Source: Ascaris suum (taxonomy: Eukaryota; Nematoda; Chromadorea; Rhabditida; Ascarididae). Taken from it: a stretch of DNA of 64,000 nt. The notes beneath the pieces were generated by a model, which was given only the letters and a program-made list of their open reading frames with translations, was not told the origin of the DNA and made no database searches. Of the stretch, positions 1 to 23,665 are shown one piece after another; position 1 is the stretch's first letter, and each line of letters begins with the position of its first letter. The position numbers and the translations under genes were made by a program. The stretch covers positions 6,840,322 to 6,904,321 of the forward strand of contig CM024173.1 in the NCBI GenBank assembly GCA_013433145.1, written 5' to 3'.

Positions 1-1180
1 TCAAATCTAGTAACTTCGCGAAGTCTTTAAATATTCTTGCTTTCAGATTTTTTTGAAAGAGAAATTTAGCATTTAGCATTTAGCAAAATCTAGAAAATTA
101 ATTGTTGTTTGATCAGTAGAAAGCTTCAGTTGATCAAGCACTCTAGAAGATAAATGCGACTGGGATATCTGCTTGTTCCCTTGTGCATTCGAATATCATT
201 TTGATTTCGTAAAGAATTTGAGCCGTAAACTTGTAAATTACCTTGAATTTTGCATCGATACATGTAAACTGTGACTTCTTTAAATGATCGAAAATTTGTT
301 GAACACTTTGAACGGTTTTTCAATCAGAAAACTAACCAGAATAAAGAAATGTTTCTCTGCACTCTATAAGAGTCGCCACTCAAATAACTGCTGCAATGAT
401 AATTATTGCAAATATTTTTTTACGATGAGTTTAATCAAAGTAGATAGAGCATTTAAATTAAATACTCGACAAATCAACATTCCTTTGAACATTTCAAATA
501 TTGTAATCTCAGTACAATTTTTCACGGAATTAAAGATAATAGAGTAATTGTTTTTGAGTGTCAATTAAGGCGCTTAAGAAATTACGTTTTACGCAAAGAC
601 ATTCATTTACCCTTTGAAATGTTGAGTGCATTTTGGTCACCTGTCTTAGTTAATATTGTCATTGCAATTTTGTGATGTGCCTGGCAATCCAGTCAGCCAT
701 TTGTCCACTTACGACGTTCACTTATACAAACAGATGATAATCCTTACGCATTTTTCATTTGGAAATGAACTATCCTTAATCGAAATGGAAGCATGCTGCC
801 AGCGATTATTAGCATAAAGTTCATTGATTTTTTTTTATTGCTCACGTCGTAAACAGCGCTAACTCGTCAGATTCGCACTGAATTTTGCAATATTGACATG
901 CGATTTTTGTGAATTTTTTTCATCACTTTAAATAGGCGCATTGCAACAATGTGAAGAGGTTCGATCATAATGCAGCGTTTTTTTATTTATCGCTTTGCTT
1001 TTACTTCTCAAATACACGAACTAATTTCTGTTTTCTTGTCGTTCTGTGGCACATCTCTATGGCTATGTCTCAGCACAAGTTCTAAACTCATTGCAAAGCA
1101 ATTTTCCTGCATATTTAATATGCAAGGAACTATCTTACTTTCTTAACCTACTTAAGTAATCTTATCGCTTATGAAGTCGC

Positions 1181-1676
1181 AATTAAGCAATATGTAAATC
1201 ATCGCCATCTTAAAAACTTTTTGTCTTTGCGTGGCTGCTAAACCATATATTTGCGCATTATTTTCTTAGCCTCTAATATCCTTTCACTTCCTCAAAAAGC
1301 ATGTGTCTTCTATTATAAACAAATATTAGAATTGCATTTTATAGCCTTATACACAATTGTTGTCATAACACACACTTCCATCTTCTTTATTTATTTGTAG
1401 GTAGTCCGGTCATTGGTCCCTGTATTAAAATCTCCGTAAATGTTTGTTTATATAGACATCCTTTCTCCGATAAAATCTCCACAATTCTAGTATTCGTTTA
1501 TAAATAGAAGACATCCTTTTTCGAGGAAATGAAAGGATATTAGAGGCTAAGAAAATAATGCGCAAATATATGGTTTAGTAGCCAAGCAAAGAGCACAATG
1601 GAACCGCGCATAAGAGAGGAAATAATAAACCCCGAAAAAGTTTTTAAGATGGCGATGACTTACACATTGCTTAATT
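1181..1676. repeat. Fold-back (long inverted repeat) element, MITE-like
   Basis: The left arm (about 1181-1335) and right arm (about 1481-1676) are near-perfect reverse complements around a loop of about 145 nt. Shared blocks include AATTAAGCAAT at the outer ends, ATCGCCATCTTAAAAAC, CATATATTTGCGCATTATT and the run through AGCCTCTAATATCC. The right arm carries about 40 extra nt that the left arm lacks. There is no ORF of note. This is typical of a non-autonomous fold-back or MITE insertion; the superfamily and target-site duplication could not be fixed. Confidence 0.8.
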
Positions 1677-4600
1677 TTGTTTTTATTTTATAAGATTGAT
1701 TTGGAGATTTTTCTTGTGCTGGGAAGAAATTACCTGTATTCTAATAGAAGCAAAATGAGTCGCAAAACATCTCCAAGCTCATGCCAGCTTCTGGGTGACG
1801 AATTTCAGATATCCCTTGCTCATCAGTGTGGTCATTTAGTTGCTCCGAAAGGAAGTGGAGGAAGAGAAAAGCTTCCATCTGGCTAATGCAGTCGTCTTCC
1901 TTTTATTCGCATTAGAAATCCAAGTTTTTACGTTTCTATAGTAGCGTAATGAACGAATCCTTTCATAGTAGATTGTTTCTATGCACGAGTCCAAATTTTT
2001 GTGCTCATTTTTGCCTTTGTGTAGACTCATTCAAATTGAAATAACAAAGAAAAATATTGAAGCTGTGAAATTAGGTCCTTAGCGTATAGCCGAACTGTTC
2101 TAATAGCCGAGCCTGTTATTAGTGCTTATTTTTACTTCATTCCCGTTAGTTTTTGTCTTTGTTTTGTTTCAACATTTTGGCTTCATGTGTTTTCTGGTAG
2201 TTGAAAATTTGCAGTCAACTGTTATTCATCTTATATGTTCAATGATAGAAAAGTGCTCAAAAAATGTTTGTTAATTTTATATTTGCTGAGATATAAATTA
2301 GAATGTTCATTATATCGTAGATGCCTTATAATTACTATATGAATGATATCCCTTATCTGATCACTGATGCCCCTTATTCCTTTTAACGTGCCATATGGGG
2401 GGAATGAGATAATGAGGTGCACCGAAAGAAAAGGTAGGTGTTCTCATTGTGCTGTTCAAAATGCGGCCGCTATATGGTGAAAGACTGGCTGAATATTTGT
2501 AAGAGTAATATCTGTCATATGCGAATGATATCTAGTGGTATACTCATATAGACACCAACCTGATAATTCGCTATCACTAAGATTTTCTCGAAGCCTTCTG
2601 CTTTCTGCTAGAAGAGAGTTTCTTTATTATACTCCCTTCAGTGGTCATCTCAGTGCGTGAATTATTCGCGCTACGTAAAACCTATCTTCTAAAATACATG
2701 ATTGAAATTAGCAGTTTTTTGAATTAATGCCAGTTTTCCTCTATTGTTTCGTTCATTAGTGATGAAACTTTTTTAGACCTTGTGAGTACCCCTTAACCGG
2801 ATGTTGCGTTCCTTAATGTGTTATGTGATGCATCACTTGTGAATCCACACCAATAATATCACATTTCTTGTTTTTGACTTTCAATAGATGCTTTTGTGAA
2901 GATTTCATCGATTATGACTGTGTTGGAGGTAGCTATGAGAAGCGCTCAATAACACTTCCATTAAAACTGGAATCAGCTTCTAAAGAATTTCAGCTGCTGA
3001 CCTATTTCCCTCATTTTCGGTACTAAGCTGTGCTTCTATGAATGAATTTCCATTGAAATTTTTCTCTTAGCTACTGTTCCCTCTTATTTAGGGATTCCTT
3101 TGCAAAAGCATGAGCGCAGTGCCTCAAACCTTCACCATTTACTATCAAACATAAGGCTTCACCTATAAAAGTATTTCTTTCATTGTCCTACACACATAGA
3201 AAAAAAATTGTTGTCTGTTTGTTGAATGGTTTGCGAACTGATGACCACTGAGTAGAGACTGCTGCCTTTCCTTGGTTTGGTGGTGCTTTTTTTCTGAACT
3301 TCGCATTTTTTGGCTGACGGGAACTGCTTTTAAGCTTCTCTTTTTTCCATGGCTGGTGATGTTTGGAGCTTCTGTTCCGTTGAGCTGTAAATTTCCTCTG
3401 AAAGTCTCTTTCGCTTCTCTCGTTTTTGAAAATTTGCGTAACCAATTCACTCAAGTTTATAAGGTTTATCATCAATGCGCATTCAGTTTTTAAAACGGAA
3501 CGCTTCGACAGTAATCTTAGCATGTGACGTTTGCATTTGAAATGCTAATTTATTATGCTATGCTGCATTTAGGGACATTGAAGGTTTTGTAAATTACGTA
3601 GTATTATGATGCTAACAGCAGTCGTTGTTTTTGCGTCCTATAATAGTAGCGAAGCTTCGGATTTTCCCCGCATGATATGATTTATGTTCTATCCATCGAT
3701 ATAGTATACTTTAATTGCTTGGGTTGGGGGTTCCATTTTTTATGAGTTTCCATTTGACGGCTAATGTTCAAGAGGAGAGAAGTTTATGGCATGTTTCACT
3801 CGCTGCACTGCTTTTTCCGATAGCCTTTAGAAACTGATTTGTTCAATCGAGCATTGAAATATGAGCCGTTGATGTGTGCACCTTGAACGACTTTTGATTA
3901 CAGGCTATTCCAAAAGAAGTTGCAAATTTAAGAAGGAGATTACATTGACAGGTGCTTTCTGTTTTCACTGGCCTACTGTTGTTCATACCAAAACAATTCT
4001 GTTTCGTTGTATATCCGAAGATGTCGTCAAGAACGAAAATTCATTTCAACTTACTTCCCTAGGCTCACTTTGTATGGCGTAATGATCGTCTGATACATCT
4101 TTTTCGGTTGATCACCGATCGTACGTCTCAAACATTCCTTATACTCCCTCCCTTCCTCCAACCGCATTTTTACAATATGTCCTTTCCAACTATTCCGCAT
4201 ATATCATGCATTTTATAGCTGTTTATTTATTCCTTACATATGCAATATCCACTTCCGACGTTTCCAAATCAGCTTTGCCTGACAGATTTATTGACACATA
4301 GCAGCTGTGGAAAACAAGCAAAAATTCCACCATTACTCTTTTCGTTCTTTCTGATTCGATTCTTCTTGGGGTTTTCTATACTTTTTGTGTTGTTTTCTGC
4401 GACTTAATCTTAGTTGTAACGTTCAAACTCGTTGCTGTCTCAAGTGTAGTATGACTTCTGCTGATGTCGTTTATTAAGTAATTGAACTTTTGAATTTCGA
4501 TTCCATCTAACAAATCTTATAAATATGCGAATATGTTTTTATAGATCTTTTGCATAATATTGCGCTCTTCCTTAATTTTATCGCATTTTCGCTGTGAATT

Positions 4601-4925
4601 GGCAACAATAGCCAGTTGTTTATTTTCATCATTTCTATCTATTTATAACAAATATCATGAACTGAAAGCTAAAGTTATCCCTAGTAGGAGTCAATATCTC
4701 TATGAGTTTTGCTGAAATGGATCTGCTTGCTTATGTAGGCATGCGTTAAAAAATTCGATGAACAATTTGGCTGGCAAATGGCAAATTCCTGTCCTGTTGG
4801 TGTGACGTTTACTGTGTACCATCTGAGTGCCATTTAACTGGGCTGTGTGGGAAGGAAGGCAATGATTTAAAAAAGAATATGGAATGAAGCAAAATGTGCT
4901 AAGGAAGTTCAGACGCATCGTCACC

Positions 4926-5141
4926 CTAATTGAAGAGTTTCTGCAAACGATGTCCGTTCTCGGCGGAATCTTCATAATGTGTGTGTTGGGTTTGCGATGT
5001 TGCACGCCGAAAGTTGCTAGTTGGATGGTTGGGAGCGAAATGTTGCGTCAAAAACGCCTCCAAATCGAATTGCTTCTGATCGAAGCAGAAACTGTCTTCG
5101 AGGCATTTTCCTTCACATTTTGCCCACTTCATCGTTGACAA
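4926..5141 (-). other. Possible isolated coding island, unknown protein
   Basis: On the minus strand this frame is open for about 70 codons, with a protein-like composition: Cys, Trp, Phe, Gln and His are mixed, and there are recognisable-looking stretches such as FDLEAFLTQHFAPNHP and SNFRRATSQ. No ATG opens the frame and no convincing polypyrimidine acceptor precedes it. A weaker AG lies near its upstream end. I cannot name a family. It could be one exon of a minus-strand gene lying in a PKC intron, a decayed copy, or chance. Confidence 0.22.
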
Positions 5142-7723
5142 ATCATTAGGTGGTCGTTCACGTTATTCATCCTTAACAGTGATTAACTCTTATTAAATTC
5201 CACAACCTTTTGTTATTTCTTATTTAGATGAATGACGGATGTTAGCTGTTTGACGTGGCTAGTGAATGAAATGAAAGCGTTGAACGATTCATTCTCCTTT
5301 AATTCTTCACTTAGTTAATTCCTTACGCTAATGCTCTTCGCATAGAGTTTTTTTCACCGAATGAAACAATGTATATCCGGTATTAAGATTAAAGACCATG
5401 CTTTTACTGTATTGCAAATACAATTGCAAATGCAAAGTAAAGTTTATTTCAGTTATTTATATTTTTATGTGATATTTCAGCAACAGCAATATTTCATTTT
5501 TTTTTCACGCTTCTGAATTTATGCCTTCTCAATCAAGCATTGTTGATTTACTATAATAAACACCCTTGCACTTGCTTCCAAACGTCCGTCGGCAAAGTTG
5601 TAAGGAATTTCACCATTTTATTTATTTTTTTTTAATCAGACACAAACTTTATTTCAATTTCACCATTTTCTTCGCCTTCTTAAGTGACGTTTGTCTTACA
5701 GAATTACATTTATTCGAATTATTTAAATTTAATTTATGAGTCTTTATGAGTATGGTAATTCTAATGACTACAATGTATCCTTTTATATTTAATTACAGCA
5801 TTTTACAAACCTATTACTCTAATTAATTTAAGCAGGCAAATGAGCGTTCATTGTTTCTGCAGCTTCTCTCTCGGAAATATTGCTTTGTTGGCAAAGATTC
5901 GTGGTGTCATGCTCACAGAGTAGATAAGTCTGAAGAAGACTTTTTCTCGTTCAAAGTGTTACAGTTACTCTATCAGAGACACAAACTTTTTTACAGTTTA
6001 GAAACTACACAGCGAATATTCGCAAGGAATTTAGCGTTTAATTTCATTTATTTAAAGAGCTGTAAATCATTTCAATTCTTGTTAACTGAACACTGCGAGA
6101 AATAATTTATTCCGCTTCTTAATGTTACTTCCAATCGTCATCTCAACTGAACGGTTATACAGGTTTATGAACGATCGCCTCGACCTAAAGTTAAAGGGAG
6201 CAGCAGAGGCAATGCTTTGAGTTCGGCGCAAATTCAACATTAGTTTTCCTCACCTCCGCCCACTCAGAATGCTTACATCACTTTCGATTAAATGTACCCC
6301 TTGCTTTCTTCGCTTTTGTTTTAACTCCTCCAAATAGTCTTCGGGGAGTTGGCTATTTCCGCTTCATAGTGTTCATGGAATTGGTGTTCATGGAACTTTA
6401 TAGAATGTTTAAGTTCATCAAATTAAAAAATTTTCAATAAATCGGCATCACATTCGCTTGTTCATTCGCAGCTATGTGCCTGTGGCTGTTCGCTAACTTT
6501 CAAAGGGCAGATAAGTAATTTCTTGAGCGTCGCTCTAAAACGGCACAAAATGCAAATTCGGCTGTTCAATGTACTCAGGGCATTCCCTCCGATGTGACGC
6601 ACGTTCACATTTTCGCCCACTCCAGTGGCGCCCTCTTCACATTTTTTCCATTGCTCAAAATTCTTTTCTGATCTCTATTCGTCTTCCTTTGATAACCGGT
6701 ACTAGTGAGCATTTTGAAAATGCACCGTGGAATTTGAAACCAAGCACACTTGGACGGAGGTGCTGGCAAGAGGTGCAGACGCGATACGTAATTTTGCTTC
6801 CAGCTCACCTGTTCAGCCAGTTTCATAAGTTGCCAAAAAAAGAATATGCAAAACGACGCGCTCATATTTTCATTATTTTGACCATAAGTATTAATTTTCC
6901 ACGAAAAAGCGTTAACCCTACGAACCGAGTAATCTGAAGGAGGAGTTCAACCGATGCAAAATGCACGCCAGCCTTTTTTACCTTCAAGTTGTTCAATCTT
7001 GTTTCGAAGTTGACGAACCATTGTAGGATACGCTATTGAAAGTTATCCTGTAGCTTGTGCTATATGCATTAAATTTCAGCTGTGATTTCAGTGGTGCCAG
7101 CATTGAAATGCCGAATAGAAAACATGCACGCTCACCCACACATAAGCAATAGCAATTTTTGTAGAATGCCAATCACATATGCGATCCATACATAATTACC
7201 AAATGAGACAACATCGCGTTAATGCTGTCGTAGGAAGCGAGTTCTCAAGAACGCATAAAAATGGGAACTGCTCTTTCGGTTTCAAGAATAAAAAAAAAGT
7301 TAATGTTAACCATGGTTACAGAAAGAACGAATTTTTAAGAAGAGTGCTGAAATAAAAAACAAGAAAATCTCGAAGTGGAAACCTCACCGGTCCCATGCAC
7401 GCACCATCTATAGTCATTGCTGCACCAATTTCCTTCACGCTTTTACACATTCCATAACAAATTCGTCGGCAAAGGGGCCAACATAAGCAACCTATTGATC
7501 AGTTCTCCCAAATTCGAGTTCAACACCCGCCAGGAGACCTTTCCTTCTGAATATTGAAATTCATCGACGCAAATGCAGTGTTTCCTGTGGCAGCGCCACT
7601 AAAAGTAACTGCAAAAAGTGAAGTGCATATTCCAGAAACTAATGCGTTACGTTCGATGCTGTAAAATTATATTAACGCCCACCACTTGTTGAATATGTCT
7701 AGAGAAGGATCCAAATCCACCTA

Positions 7724-7735
7724 CCCCCCCCCCCC
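7724..7735. repeat. C12 homopolymer tract
   Basis: Twelve consecutive C on this strand (poly-G on the other), followed directly by an A run. It lies outside any recognised exon. Confidence 0.95.
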
Positions 7736-10363
7736 AAAAAAAAACTGGAGTATCAAAGCAACTCATAAAATGTTTATGACAGCTGTTTGTCATAACATAC
7801 ACCTCATCAGACCAAAATATACACTTTCGTAAGCATTACTGCCTTTGTTGGAAGCGTTGCAGTTATCGTCACCTGTCGATGAAAACAATTCTGCAGTAGC
7901 ACAAGACAGGTGGCGTTTAAATTATTTTTCCATATCGCTGTTGAATAATATAATCTTTTTTATTTCGTTTCATTTCTTTCTCCGCCATTCTTTCGCTGAG
8001 TTAACTCAGTATCGAATCTCACTTATTTCGCTTGGAACCTCCATAGCGCATCCACATTTGTATGGCAGTGCCATTCGCAAAGTCCTCAGAGACCTAGCAA
8101 AAAAAGTTTTTTGTATTGCAAAACGGTGCAAGAAAACTTCTTACCTGTCTCTACGTGAAAGCATAGTCAGGTCGTATATATGGCTGTTGTATAGTTTCTG
8201 GTGCAAATCTACTTCCCTGCAAAGGTAAGCGGTGTCGCTTCCTTCAGAGGCGGAAATTACCTTGAAACATTTCCTACGCCGAGTGGCTTTAGCCACTATC
8301 CAATAAACTTATGAAATTTGGTGGATCGGACTCGAGTGATTGCCCTATTTTTACGTTTTTTTCTAAACATTGCAGAGGCTGTTTGCGTTGGCTTCGCGTC
8401 TACACTTATTTGCATGTGATTCTGTTCGACAGACTGTTCCAGTTTGGGAGTTAGCGAAGCTGGAGTTACGGATTTTGAATTAAACTACGTGTGATGCACA
8501 TCATAGGATCATTTCCAACGTCGCTCCACTAGCCCTGAAAGATGTCAGAGGGGAGATTTTACATTCGTTTCACACTAGCCACTCTTGCATACTTCTCCAT
8601 ATGTTATCATAATTACACAGTTGGTAAAGAAGATGCCCAATCAGAGTTCATTAATGTTTTGCACTTCATTGTACAACAGAGTAGAATTTTGGATGCACTA
8701 GTTATTGGTGAAGAGCGACAGCCAATAATACTCTTCGACGTTTCGACACACGATATTTCGCTTACGTTATGATATTAAAAAGGAGCTGTCATTGGACGTT
8801 GCAGCAGAAAGCAAATAATATTTGTATAAATATAGCCAAAATTTTGAAGGAAGTGACCTTCTGTTCTCAGTAATCCCCCTCCCCTCCCCCATCCAGCCGT
8901 ATGCAAAATGTCTCAGAAAACAACTGCAGTAGTCTGATTCAAGGTGGTACATTGTTATCAACAGTATGAGCTTTCATTTTATGCATAGTTTCATCACCAA
9001 TTAAAAAAGTGGAGGCTCCTAGAGGATCTAGCACGGCATATACTTATGCTTCACGATGGCTTCACCAACCAGCACCACAAATTGCCAATAAAAATAACGG
9101 CACGTAGAATAATGCCTTCACTTATTAAATCATCTGACTGATGTTAATAATAATCCATAATAGATTTATTTCAAAACATACGCAGTTTTCCCATTTTCAT
9201 TTTTATACTTTCTCTCGAAAGTGGTGGACCAATGCGGGAGATGATATAGGAGATCGCCTCCTAGATATATTATACCTGCCAAGATCTGTAACTTCAGCTT
9301 TGACGGTTCCCGAGTTCAAACTGCCCGAAAGACGCATGCGGTGAATAAAAACATAAAGGATGTCGGCATAATGCGCATCTGCAAAGCAAATTAGCGAAAA
9401 CGCGAAATAAGTGGAGAAGTGTGCTAGATCAGGTGGCACTACACGCACTTTGCACTGCGCTTGCAAGACCACTCGCTCTTACAAGCAGTTAATGAGAGTA
9501 AGTGTTGAGGCGCTCACATTTTGATTTTCATAGTTATTTTTCTACTGACTTGATTTCGTTCAAATATTCCATAGCAAGTTCTTCTACCACTTCTACCACT
9601 CTTTTGCATCTTTTATTACCCAAACTTCTTTCGAAGTTGGTGGAGCAGCTTGGATATTGTTATTGAAGATCATTCATCCTAAAATGCAATTTTTTTGCTA
9701 CTCTAATAGCCCGAGCTTCGGTGCTTTCCCGAGTCTGAACTACTGGCGGGCATAGAAAGACTGTATATGACGCATGAAAGCTGGCCGTTGCAAACTTTGC
9801 ACATTGGAATGATAAAAGAAAATGTTGACACTTAAAGAATTTCATTTTGCAAAATGATATGCTAAAATGTAATATTTATTGAGGTTTAACGCTGCGAGAG
9901 CAAAGTGTCTACATATTTCACAGTAGGCACTTATCAACGCTTGGCTGTAATTCAGCGCTTTGCACTATTTATTTTCAGTCTTCAGCACTGATTGTAATTC
10001 GCATAAGTGATTGCACTCAAATAGTTTTCTTCCTTTCGGTTCTTATTTCGCGAAGAGTCAATGTTTAGGTATGCAAGAAAGCGGCGATATGTTTCTGTGT
10101 TTCCCCGTAGTTAACATTCAACGCATTATTGCGTTTAAAACGAGAACTTCCTCCACACGAATGCATTTTTCTTCATCGATATCACTTATGCGAGATCTCC
10201 TATCTACACTGTTTCCCCAGCCCGCTAAACAATTTCAATATCGGAAATTTCTGTTTAATTTCTAATGTCATCTTCATTATTAATCAAATCCACAAAGGTT
10301 TCTTTGGAAAATGGTGATAAGAGAAAGCGTAAAGAATGGCAAATGGAATTTTAAAAAAAAGGT

Positions 10364-10375
10364 GGGGGGGGGGGG
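10364..10375. repeat. G12 homopolymer tract
   Basis: Twelve consecutive G, preceded by an A run. It lies about 480 bp upstream of the first recognised PKC exon and is non-coding. Confidence 0.95.
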
Positions 10376-10855
10376 TCAGATCAGTGACGAAAACCACCAA
10401 TGAAATAATGAGTTTTGAGTCTTTCGCACTAATCCATCTCTTTCGCTTAGTTAAGTTGTGCTGCTGTGCAGTGCGCTTAGCATGCTTTTCTATGACAGCG
10501 CAAATTCGTGTACGTCGTTTCCTCTTTCAACATAACTAGAGGAGAATGAGTGTCAAAAACGTCAATCACTGATATGCGCTAACGAGCTTTGATTTAATTT
10601 TCCCACAACTCGCGCAATCTAGTCTCCATTTACCACACATTCTCACCACAAAGCTTCTTGTCACATATTTGGCTCCGTCACATATCGTTTAGTATTTCAA
10701 CGTAGTACTGCAAATACAGTTGCAATTTACGCGCATTTTCGTTGTAGATAAGAATGCTTACTTCGAAAATATAATGCGAATAGTTTATTACATCTCTGAC
10801 AGCTGTCAACAAACTCTGATTATGTGAGCGTAACTAAAACTCGGACTCTTTCCAG

Positions 10856-22229
<11,374 letters not shown>

Positions 22230-23463
22230 TTTTATCTTTGGATCGCTCTGTATACTCCTTTCTTGTATTGTGGCTCACCTCTGTGATTATTATCATTCAG
22301 CGTTTCAGGTGCTAGGTAAATGGCACATTAGTAATAGGCCAAGATTTATTATTAGGCATCAAATTATAATTTCACGTCCCCAAAATTCAACCTTCATTCC
22401 GTGCATTATAGTCTAGCTGAATACTTAATTCGCTCACGAAATGAAAGACGTGAGTTGGAGCCGATAGTTCTTCGAGAAGTAACGTTTCTTTGAATTAACA
22501 TTAGAATATTTTTGGTATGTTGTTTGTTTTATTATTAATGAATATAATATTTTGAAATTCATTTCATTAAATTTGAGCACGACATACATCCATAAAGTGT
22601 CTCTATGTAAATATTACGATTGTTTGAAGTGTTTCGTTAATATACTTCTGGCTCAGTGCAGTGATTTGCACTTGCTTCTCTAATGCTTCTCGCGACTACC
22701 ACTTGCTCTAATTTGAATTACTGAATTTAAATATTGTCCATCTCTATAAATCAAACGATTACAAAGGATTGTTTTGAAATGTTTCAAATAATTCGCAAAT
22801 GAATAATCCTCATGATTTGCGGCTGCTACTATACATATATTTTCGTTCGTTGTTATATTATATTTTCATTCATTTTTCGTCTTCTCTCATATCGATACTG
22901 TTAATGTTTGATTGATGTGCTCAGTTTCATCGCTGATTTGTGATTTTTAATTATGTAACATTTTGACGGACGTTGTGAAAAGAGATTTTCTTTAGATAAA
23001 TATCATCATTTTATCGTCACTAATAACGATTCAAATTATATGGGTTCAAATTTATACATTTGCAGTTCGGATTAGTTTCAAAGAGTGAAAGTTCGCTTGT
23101 AGTTTCGATTGTAAAGAATAGAGAGCTGGTTGCCATTTGAAAGAAGTCTCGAGTGCAGCAATTTAACAAACTATATACTTCCACATTTCTTTGATTCCTA
23201 TTTTTTCTTGATTTTATTTTTTTTCTCGCCTCTCTATTAGTTGTTTAATTGTGGCTAGAAGTGCTTGACTGGAAAATGTTGGCTGCGAAAATCGAAAAGC
23301 GCTTTCTCTTATTCCGCACTGATTAACTAAGGGCGTTTATAGCATTACATTTTAAGTTGTAAATTTCATTGCGATTTTTCCATATATATTTTCATCTTTC
23401 TCCTATTTTTATTTATATTTGTGAGTTCCAATCGCTGTGATGATTTTCAACGCAGGTTATCAC

Positions 23464-23469
23464 AATAAA
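23464..23469 (+). promoter_or_regulatory. Candidate polyadenylation signal of the PKC gene
   Basis: AATAAA 1.23 kb after the PKC stop codon. This would make a long 3' UTR; non-canonical signals closer to the stop are possible. Confidence 0.3.
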
Positions 23470-23579
23470 ATGTCATCGCAATGCAAATTGAAAAGCCAAA
23501 CGAAAGTCGATATTAGAATTTCACAGTTACATATTTTGCACTCGATTTAGAAGGTCGGAAACTTTGCGCCAATCTCGTC

Positions 23580-23665
23580 TTTTCCTTCTTTTTCCACCAC
23601 TCCTCCTACGCCCTCTCTCCAGTGTCCCCCCTCTCCCCCCCTTCCACCAACCTCTCTCTCCCCAA
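23580..23665 (+). repeat. Polypyrimidine (C/T-rich) stretch
   Basis: About 85 nt made up largely of C and T, including two C runs of 6-8 nt and repeated CTCTCT and CTCC units. It is low-complexity, non-coding sequence downstream of the PKC gene. Confidence 0.75.

Larger units (their letters stand above)
1..10855. other. Gene-poor stretch upstream of the PKC exons
   Basis: I find no exon that I can assign to a family in these 10.8 kb. The first recognisable PKC exon (10856) begins in mid-codon, so this stretch may be a long intron or 5' flank of that gene. No piece resembling the C2-like N-terminal domain of novel PKCs was recognised. It holds a fold-back repeat (1181-1676), a C12 tract (7724-7735), a G12 tract (10364-10375) and a doubtful coding-like island near 4926-5141. 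The remainder is AT-rich sequence with only short chance reading frames. Confidence 0.5.

Noticed and set aside
3163..3523. Two overlapping Lys/Arg/Ser-rich minus-strand ORFs (95 and 111 codons)
   Set aside because: Both frames are equally open and basic, which points to base composition rather than coding; there is no domain or good start context.
7845..8228. 127-codon plus-strand ORF
   Set aside because: It is low in protein-like features, has no motif, and lies in AT-rich intron-like sequence.
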